Shown here one piece after another: positions 7,847 through 12,429 of a DNA stretch of 12,429 bases. Within the stretch, counting starts at the first letter, position 1. Each line of letters opens with the position of its first letter. Below the pieces are notes generated by a model. It did not search any database. It saw only the letters and a list, made by a program, of their open reading frames with translations, and was not told the DNA's origin. This DNA is from Acidobacteriaceae bacterium (GTDB lineage: Bacteria; Acidobacteriota; Terriglobia; Terriglobales; Acidobacteriaceae): NCBI GenBank assembly GCA_003140655.1, contig PLKR01000028.1, forward strand, positions 1-12,429, read 5' to 3'. The position numbers were made by a program, and so were the translations under genes.

Positions 7847-8167
7847 AGGCTCACCGGTGATCGAGTTCGATTCGCCACGAAAGGCGAAGACTTGACGGGC
7901 TTTCTGTCCAGAAGAGGACCCACGGGAAATCGGTACGAACAGCAGCCGCCAGCGAATGGCATCACGGCGAAAGTCTCTCGTGTTTCTCTCGTGTTAGCTC
8001 ACGATTCAGCGGCGGCCCGCACGAATACTCGGGCTGAAACACGCATTTGACGCGTCTCCACGAGTGTAAGCTATTGATAATGTGGGAGGATTTGCAAATT
8101 ACGAATCGGCTGCTCTCGCATCGCCCAAGGTGCGCCTACCCCGATGGTCCGCGGGAAGAGAAGAGCG
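7847..8167. other. Non-coding stretch with an 11-bp tandem duplication
   Basis: About 320 bp between the decayed gene and the integrase stop hold no convincing ORF, RNA gene or terminator. The only structure seen is TCTCTCGTGTT repeated exactly twice in tandem at 7974-7984 and 7985-7995. Short repeats of this kind can be slippage products or recombinase arm sites; nothing here decides between the two. Confidence 0.5.
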
Positions 8168-9316
8168 CTAAGCGAAAATCTCGTTCACCTTCTCACGCAC
8201 ATGCTGGCTGCGCGAAGGCTTCAGGTAGCGCATCGTGCTCTCCATGTCGGAATGGCCGAGCCACTGCTGCACCGTCCGCAAGTCGACTCCTGCCCACAGA
8301 CACCGCGTCGCGAAGGTCGCTCGAAACTTGTGCAGCCAGAAGTTTTCTGCATCGAGCTCCGCTCGTTCCACCACGGCTTTCAGACTGTCGAGGAAATTGA
8401 GCTTTGGGTTGCACCCTGACGTAGGGAATAACAGATTGCATTTTTTGTTTGCCTTGGCCTTCCACGCCTTCAGATTCTTCACGAGCCTCGTAGGAATAGG
8501 AATCTCGCGTTCCTTGTATGCCTTCGGGGTCCATCCTCTGTCCGGCTTATGGGTAACGCGAACGATTGATCCGACAAGGTTGATATCTCGCCACTCGGTA
8601 TACATCACTTCCTGCTCGCGTTCGCCCGTCATCAAAAAGAATTCATACCAGAGCCGTTCTTCCGCGTCACAGACGGCGAACAGCTTATCGAGTTCTTCCT
8701 GTTCGTAAACCTCCGGTTCCTCTTCGGTGTAGCGCGGCCAGTCATTCTTGCCCGCGAGCCGCCGAATCCCTTGCGCCTTCAGAAATGTCATCACGTTCGC
8801 AAATTTATTCCAGCAGCTCCGCTGGGACTGCTCCTTGTCGTCCCGCAAAAATGCGGTGAACTTCAGCAGGTCTTTTCGATCGAGGTCCTCCAGGCAGAAC
8901 TTCGGGCAGCTCTCCTGGAAATATTCGAGAGCCGTCGAATATGCAGAATGGGTCTTGGGTTTCTTCGAAAGCTTTATTTCAGAAAGGTAGTCGACAATGG
9001 TCGCTGGAAGCGATCTGCGACCGTCCTGGGCACTGGGAGAGACTACGGTGACGCCGCTGTTGACCGCATTGAGCTCTGCTTCCTTACGGTGCCTCTTTGC
9101 GGCCGCATCGGCAACGTCTTTGCCTACCGACACCCGAACGCGATGAAGGCCATTCCGCCACTCCAGGTAGTACGCACCCTCGGGATGCGCTTCCTGTTTT
9201 CCATCGACGAGAACGCAATTTGGTTTGATCCGGCCATTCGCCGCAAGAACGACCGGGCAGTAGCGAAGGCCGCTTTTGGTCTTCACCCTTTTGGTGAGAT
9301 TGACTTGCCGGTTCAC
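8168..9316 (-). CDS. Tyrosine recombinase (phage/island-type integrase)
   Basis: The protein has 382 residues, a normal length for the family. It cuts and rejoins DNA at an attachment site through a phosphotyrosine link. Residues 1-75 are an N-terminal arm-type region. Residues 103-185 form the SAM-like core-binding domain, and 205-375 the catalytic domain. The catalytic set looks complete: Arg233 (TGEREQEV), Lys265 or Lys268 in the hairpin (WTPKAYKEREIPI), His329 and Arg332 (LHKFR), His355 (WLGHSD) and Tyr364 (TMRYLKP). The GTG start at 9316 has GAGGT about 8 nt upstream. The gene starts 67 nt past the 3' end of tRNA-Ser and points away from it, the usual arrangement for an integrase using the tRNA 3' end as its target. 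I see no frameshift, so it is probably functional. Confidence 0.95.
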   Translation of the reverse strand: MNRQVNLTKRVKTKSGLRYCPVVLAANGRIKPNCVLVDGKQEAHPEGAYYLEWRNGLHRVRVSVGKDVADAAAKRHRKEAELNAVNSGVTVVSPSAQDGRRSLPATIVDYLSEIKLSKKPKTHSAYSTALEYFQESCPKFCLEDLDRKDLLKFTAFLRDDKEQSQRSCWNKFANVMTFLKAQGIRRLAGKNDWPRYTEEEPEVYEQEELDKLFAVCDAEERLWYEFFLMTGEREQEVMYTEWRDINLVGSIVRVTHKPDRGWTPKAYKEREIPIPTRLVKNLKAWKAKANKKCNLLFPTSGCNPKLNFLDSLKAVVERAELDAENFWLHKFRATFATRCLWAGVDLRTVQQWLGHSDMESTMRYLKPSRSQHVREKVNEIFA

Positions 9317-9333
9317 GTGGGCTACCTCATTTC

Positions 9334-9353
9334 GGTATCACCCACGGTATCAC
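9334..9353. repeat. Paired GTGATACC direct repeats ahead of the integrase
   Basis: GGTATCAC occurs at 9334-9341 and again at 9346-9353 on the plus strand, a 12-bp period. The pair lies between the tRNA and the integrase start. Iterated sites here could bind the integrase arm domain, an excisionase, or a repressor of the integrase promoter. The repeats themselves are seen directly; the function is inference. Confidence 0.5.
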
Positions 9354-9363
9354 AGCATGTCAA
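9335..9363 (-). promoter_or_regulatory. Possible integrase promoter
   Basis: On the minus strand a perfect TTGACA lies at 9363-9358. A hexamer at 17-nt spacing, TGATAC at 9340-9335, is a poor -10 match and overlaps the direct repeats. A better -10-like TATACT lies just upstream at about 9369-9364 but has no good -35 because the tRNA occupies that place. A promoter is expected here, but its exact position is uncertain. Confidence 0.3.
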
Positions 9364-9383
9364 GTATAACAAAACAAAAGAAC

Positions 9384-9411
9384 TGGCGGAGAGAGTGGGA
9401 TTCGAACCCAC
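9384..9411 (-). other. Likely integrase attachment site (tRNA 3' end)
   Basis: The T-arm and acceptor 3' strand of tRNA-Ser form the usual target core for tyrosine recombinases, and an integrase starts 67 nt beyond. Insertion would rebuild the tRNA and leave a second copy of this segment at the element's other end. I saw no second copy in the window, so this is inferred from position only. Confidence 0.35.
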
Positions 9412-9473
9412 GTTACCCTTTCGAGTAAACACGCTTTCCAAGCGTGCGCCTTCAGCCACTCGGCCATCTCTCC
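9384..9473 (-). tRNA. tRNA-Ser (anticodon GGA)
   Basis: This is a 90-nt class II tRNA. The acceptor stem GGAGAGA (9473-9467) pairs with TCTCTCC (9394-9388), followed by discriminator G and an encoded CCA (9386-9384). The D-arm reads TGGCCGAGTGGCTGAAGGC. The anticodon stem CACGC/GCGTG closes the loop TTGGAAA, giving anticodon GGA at 9439-9437. A long variable arm (TACTCGAAAGGGTA) is typical of serine tRNAs. The T-arm GTGGGTTCGAATCCCAC is complete. It reads UCC and UCU codons. A T-rich tail (TTCTTTTGTTTTGTT) follows the CCA and probably ends transcription. The gene looks intact. Confidence 0.97.
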
Positions 9474-9494
9474 GGCGGAACACATGGGGGGGAC

Positions 9495-9535
9495 GATAGC
9501 TTCCGGAGGCTATCGCGTCACAGCCGCGTCGGCTG
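9495..9535. repeat. Two stem-loops between the regulator and the tRNA
   Basis: GATAGC (9495-9500) pairs with GCTATC (9509-9514) around an 8-nt loop. CAGCCG (9521-9526) pairs with CGGCTG (9530-9535) around CGT. They lie downstream of the response-regulator stop (9654) and upstream of the tRNA, so they may help end that transcript. There is no T-run, so a standard Rho-independent terminator is not supported. The rest of 9474-9653 shows nothing recognisable. Confidence 0.35.
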
Positions 9536-9653
9536 GAATCCACACCAAGTTGGCTCATTTCATTCTATGGACGGGAGAGCACGAGCGCAAATCGGCAAAG
9601 GCGGAGGGAACAAGCCCGCGGGACGAGAACGAAGAGATGCAAAGCAGACAACC

Positions 9654-10520
9654 CTAGGAGAGTTTCTCCGGCGCAGTTGACTCGGGTACAGCTTGACTCG
9701 AAGTAGTTGGCGACGTACTGGAACTAGCTGCACCCGCGGCAGCACGCGCGGAGGAGGCAACGACGGCATCGCCAGTCGGGCGAGCGGCGGAAGGAACAGG
9801 AGGCGGCTTGACCCCATCGACGACGTGATGGCTCAGGCAATAGAGCGCGAGTTCAAGGCGATCGGCAACGCCCAGCTTGTCGTACACCTTGCGCAGGTAG
9901 TTCTTCACGACCTGCTCGGTTGTCCCCACGCGAACCGCAATTTCTTTGTTCTTCATGCCCTGGGTAACACAGGAAACGATCAGGGTTTCCTTGGGCGTGA
10001 GCTGGACTTTGGGGCGCGCTCCGGAAGGGCGCAAGTTGTGGCCGCGATAGGCGTCCATCACCCAATGGATAGCCTGACTCTCGAGCCAGGGCTCGCCGCC
10101 AGCAACCTTGCGGAGGCACTCGACCAGCGTCTCCGGTTCCACCTCGCGCGACAGGATACCGTGGGCTCCGCGGCGGAACAGATCGAGCGTGAGTTGTTCA
10201 TCCGATACGGGTGTGACCACCACAATCTTCAGCTGCGGTGCCTGGCGCAGGAGTTCCGTCACGGTTTCGACCGGATTGGACGCCAGTGCCGACTCAAAAA
10301 TCAGGATATCTGCGGAGAACTTCGCTACTGCCGATTGGGTTTGGGGCAGCGTCTCGGCCTGGCCGACCACGCGGATATCGTCTTCGAGAGCGAAAATCTT
10401 GCGCAGACCGGCGCGGAAGATGGCCTGGGTATCGGCCAGGATCACGCGAATCAACTGGCCAGTGCCTTGATTCTCGTGAGCGCCGTGATTTTCTGCCACC
10501 CTGACCGAAGTGCTCGCCAT
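9654..10520 (-). CDS. NarL/LuxR-type response regulator with degenerate receiver
   Basis: The protein has 288 residues and is a likely DNA-binding transcription regulator. The receiver domain covers residues 23-142 and the LuxR-type HTH covers about 174-228 (LTPKETLIVSCVTQGMKNKE, then VVKNYLRKVYDKLGV). A Pro/Ala/Ser/Thr-rich tail of about 50 residues ends the protein and is unusual for the family. In the receiver, the usual acidic pair is Asp30-Thr31 (ILADTQAIFRAGLR) instead of Asp-Asp. The phospho-accepting Asp is replaced by Glu76 (ADILIFESAL), and the usual Lys by Arg125 (GILSREVEP). Thr103 is kept. It is therefore probably phosphorylation-independent or locked in one state. The ATG at 10520 has AAGGA upstream. 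It lies 14 nt after the PilZ gene stop, so the two are probably one transcript. Target genes are unknown. Confidence 0.9.
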   Translation of the reverse strand: MASTSVRVAENHGAHENQGTGQLIRVILADTQAIFRAGLRKIFALEDDIRVVGQAETLPQTQSAVAKFSADILIFESALASNPVETVTELLRQAPQLKIVVVTPVSDEQLTLDLFRRGAHGILSREVEPETLVECLRKVAGGEPWLESQAIHWVMDAYRGHNLRPSGARPKVQLTPKETLIVSCVTQGMKNKEIAVRVGTTEQVVKNYLRKVYDKLGVADRLELALYCLSHHVVDGVKPPPVPSAARPTGDAVVASSARAAAGAASSSTSPTTSSQAVPESTAPEKLS

Positions 10521-10534
10521 CAGTTTCCTTGCAC

Positions 10535-10906
10535 CTATGCTCGTTCGAAATGGTACTCGTCAATCACTACGCCAACCCCGCGACGGCCCTTGTCTTCAAA
10601 GCTGCGAACCACACGGCCGTGGCAGTCAATCTGCACATCACAACGGGAACCCACGACATCTCCCGGAAGCAGGATCGTGAAGTCCACCAACGAGCCCACG
10701 GGAACATCGCGATCAATCGCGAAGAGCACACCGTTGGCGGAGATGTTTTGTGTCTCCGCCGGACAAGCTCCGCTCTGCGACTGCAACTCCACGGGCAGAT
10801 GCAAGGGAAACCGCGGAGCACTCTGCATTTCGGCATAGTGCTTGATCGCAGTCTGTTGCGCCTGCGGGTCCACCCCCAGTTGCTCCTCTGCTGATTCGCC
10901 TGACAC
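10535..10906 (-). CDS. PilZ-domain protein
   Basis: The protein has 123 residues. PilZ domains bind the second messenger c-di-GMP, and stand-alone ones act by contacting partners. The domain covers residues 31-120: RFPLHLPVEL, then the [D/N]-x-S-x-x-G signature as NISANG (Asn54, Ser56, Gly59), the strand VGSLVDFTILLPGD, and RVVRSFEDKGRRGVGV with a closing hydrophobic strand. The upstream RxxxR binding motif is only partly present, as R32-F-P-L-H36, so binding affinity is uncertain. Residues 1-28 are a polar leader. The GTG at 10906 is chosen because AGGAAGG lies upstream (about 12 nt, long spacing) and the next Met, 27, would leave only four residues ahead of the domain. It is followed after 14 nt by the LuxR-type regulator, suggesting a joint role. 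Confidence 0.85.
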   Translation of the reverse strand: MSGESAEEQLGVDPQAQQTAIKHYAEMQSAPRFPLHLPVELQSQSGACPAETQNISANGVLFAIDRDVPVGSLVDFTILLPGDVVGSRCDVQIDCHGRVVRSFEDKGRRGVGVVIDEYHFERA

Positions 10907-11089
10907 CGTTCTAACGAACCTTCCTTCCAGTGCGCGTACGACGCTGGGCGCATCCAGATTTCTGCGGACTTATGGGCAGCGTACACCCGGGAATCAAGCA
11001 TGCAAAGTTACTGAAGTCATGGAACAAATGGGCGCTAACTGCTTGCAGATGAGTGAATTAGAGGGAATTCACAAGAGTTCGATCAGCCT

Positions 11090-11108
11090 CCCAAGAGAAT
11101 GTCTTGGG
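11090..11108. repeat. 7-bp stem-loop in the gap between TldE-like and PilZ genes
   Basis: CCCAAGA (11090-11096) pairs with TCTTGGG (11102-11108) around a 5-nt loop. It lies about 65 nt past the TldE-like stop, in the 263-bp gap upstream of the PilZ gene. It could end the upstream transcript or be an operator. No T-run follows on the minus strand, so neither is decided. I see no clear promoter hexamers for the PilZ operon in this gap. Confidence 0.35.
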
Positions 11109-11169
11109 GCGCTTGCCACGAGGTGGTACCTTGCTAAACGGCCAACCCCTAACCGCATTTGGGGCACGC

Positions 11170-12429
11170 TTAAAACTTGGTCACTTCGGTGAAGTTAAAA
11201 TCGCGGATTTTCATGGCAGGAACGACCATGTCAAACGACTCTTCGCCGCAGGAACGCCGGGGCACGCTCATGGCCTCGACGTTCGAGAGCATGTGGATGA
11301 GGCTCTCGTTGAAACGAAAGTTGCGCACTCCTTGCCGAACTCGCCCGTTTTCTACCAGGAAGGTGCCGTCGCGGGTCATCCCGGTGAGCATTTTTTCGTA
11401 GGGATCGACTTCGCGGATATACCACAGCCGGGTAACCAGCACGCCGCGCTGGGTGGAGGCGATCATCTCAGACAGGGTCTGCGGATTTTGCGGAGCAGCA
11501 AAGACAATGTTAAGGGGCATCTCGCCGATTTCGTTGGGCAAAGGGAAACCATGGCCGGTGGGTGCGATGGGCCCGGCCTTATCTTTATGTTCTGACCGTT
11601 TCATTCTTGCAGCCGTGGCTCGCGCATAGACAACGCGCTTGACTACTCCTTTCTCTACCAGCGGCACGCGCATCCTCCGCATGCCTTCGCCATCGAAGGG
11701 AGAACCGGTTTGCAGGGGATGCGCGACGTCGTCCCAAATCGTGATGTTTTCTCCGAAGAGTTGGCTGTCGATGCGGCCGGTCAGAAAGGAACGCTGGTCG
11801 AGGATCGCCATGCCGGAGTAATCCCAGAACATGAAGCCGACGATATCGAGCGCGGCAGCCGGCTCGAGAATCACCGTGTACTTCCCTGCTGGAATCTCCG
11901 CGGGATGCGCTGAATCGATTGCCTTCTTCGCAGCCGTCTCGGCCAGGCCAAGCGGATCGAGGTTGGTCACGTCGGGGGAGTTGGCCTTCTGCCATCCCGA
12001 GGCGTCGGCGCCCAGCATGGTGATGGAAACTTCCGCCAGAGTCTGGGTGTGCCAGTTGCTCAGGCCGCGCGAATTGAAGATGCCCTCGACAGATTCGGAG
12101 CTGGAAAAGATGCCGGCGGTCGTGAGTTTGTGCTTCTGCGCAACCTCGACGATTTTCCTTACGCCATCGGCGCGAAGCTGCGGCGTGATAGCCGCGGTCT
12201 CTGCAAAGTGGCGGGACGGAACTTGTGTGGCGCGGACGCCCTCGTCCGCGCTGCCGGCAGCTTCGCGACTGTCAGGCATAGGCAGTAAGTCAGGATCAGG
12301 ATGTTGTACCCTCGCCAGGCTCTCAGAAGATTCAACAACCCGCCGCAGGCCATCATCGTCAAACTTGTTGGTGGTTGCGCGAGCCGTGCGCCCGCGAAAA
12401 GCCGTACGCACCGAGACGATATGGTTTTC
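11170..12429 (-). CDS. pmbA: TldE/PmbA-like protein (TldD/TldE metalloprotease partner), 5' end beyond window
   Basis: About 419 residues are visible and the frame is open at the right edge (ENHIVSVRTAFRGRTARATT), so the true start lies outside; a GTG at 12411 is internal. TldD and TldE form a heterodimeric zinc protease in the cytoplasm that degrades unfolded or modified peptides and matures some peptide products. Family features seen are the N-terminal 'V.v..grtg.att' strand pair, the helix DDDGLRRVVESSESLARV, the PDPDLLPMPD hinge, AGIFSSSESVEGIFNSRGL, and a C-terminal domain with SGMAILDQRSFLTGRI, PFDGEGMRRMRVPLVEKGVV, GMTRDGTFLVENGRV and SNVEAMS. No HExxH zinc motif is present, which places it with the non-catalytic TldE side. 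A TldD gene is likely just beyond the edge, upstream. The hinge carries an extra segment from an in-frame hairpin near 12240. Confidence 0.85.
   Translation of the reverse strand, partial: ENHIVSVRTAFRGRTARATTNKFDDDGLRRVVESSESLARVQHPDPDLLPMPDSREAAGSADEGVRATQVPSRHFAETAAITPQLRADGVRKIVEVAQKHKLTTAGIFSSSESVEGIFNSRGLSNWHTQTLAEVSITMLGADASGWQKANSPDVTNLDPLGLAETAAKKAIDSAHPAEIPAGKYTVILEPAAALDIVGFMFWDYSGMAILDQRSFLTGRIDSQLFGENITIWDDVAHPLQTGSPFDGEGMRRMRVPLVEKGVVKRVVYARATAARMKRSEHKDKAGPIAPTGHGFPLPNEIGEMPLNIVFAAPQNPQTLSEMIASTQRGVLVTRLWYIREVDPYEKMLTGMTRDGTFLVENGRVRQGVRNFRFNESLIHMLSNVEAMSVPRRSCGEESFDMVVPAMKIRDFNFTEVTKF
12231..12250. repeat. Perfect 8-bp palindromic hairpin inside the TldE-like coding sequence (REP-like)
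   Basis: CGCGGACG (12231-12238) pairs exactly with CGTCCGCG (12243-12250) around a CCCT tetraloop. It is translated as part of SADEGVRAT in the hinge between PMPD and the HFAETAAITPQ helix. The size, GC content and shape are those of REP-type dispersed palindromes. I have a recollection, not checked, of similar GCGGACG...CGTCCGC elements in acidobacterial genomes. No second copy is present in this window. Confidence 0.5.

Noticed and set aside
7974..7995. 11-bp tandem repeat as an attachment site
   Set aside because: It does not match the tRNA 3' end and has no second location, so it is noted only as a small duplication.
9693..10894. Plus-strand ORFs 9693-10838 and 10529-10894
   Set aside because: They are shadows of the response regulator and PilZ genes, which have clear domain motifs on the minus strand.
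11170..12429. Calling the last gene TldD (catalytic protease)
   Set aside because: No HExxH zinc motif is present in the visible sequence; the fold features fit the TldE/PmbA side.

Overview
The window looks like chromosomal DNA from a Gram-negative, GC-moderate soil-type bacterium. An Acidobacteriota member is my best guess: it fits the secreted and outer-membrane protein style, the gingipain/CHAT-like protein, and the PilZ-regulator and TldE gene content. This is inference from protein flavour, because no taxonomic marker such as 16S is present. Both window edges cut genes.

Region 1 (1-2180) is a chimeric junction. Leftward from about 1795 runs the C-terminal part of a CusA/CzcA-type heavy-metal RND efflux pump on the minus strand, with no N-terminal half. 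Rightward from about 1797 runs the C-terminal part of a caspase/gingipain/CHAT-like protein on the plus strand, also with no N-terminal half. Two unrelated genes are therefore both broken at the same point, head to head. This is the signature of an inversion with breakpoints in both genes, or of an assembly chimera.

Region 2 (about 1797-5450, plus strand) reads as an operon. It holds the CHAT-like fragment, then a secreted protein with four tandem aromatic repeats and a barrel-like C-terminus, then a protein with four predicted membrane helices and a long Ala-rich helical tail. Spacings are 69 and 57 nt and both downstream genes have good ribosome binding sites. I recognise no named system here. 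It is the best candidate in the window for something undescribed.

Region 3 (5627-9473) looks like the end of an integrated element next to a serine tRNA gene. It holds a small coiled-coil protein, an HTH plus coiled-coil protein of a family with no assigned function, a decayed membrane-protein gene with three frame changes, about 320 bp with no visible gene, and an apparently intact tyrosine recombinase. The recombinase lies just downstream of the 3' end of tRNA-Ser(GGA). No second copy of the tRNA end was seen, so the far end of any element lies outside the window or has been lost.

Region 4 (9654-12429, minus strand) looks like core chromosome. A PilZ-domain gene and a NarL/LuxR-type response regulator are 14 nt apart and probably co-transcribed. 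The regulator's receiver has lost key phosphorylation residues, with Glu in place of the phospho-accepting Asp. Upstream of them is a TldE/PmbA-like gene cut by the right edge. It carries a perfect 8-bp hairpin inside its coding sequence, which may be an in-frame REP-type insertion.
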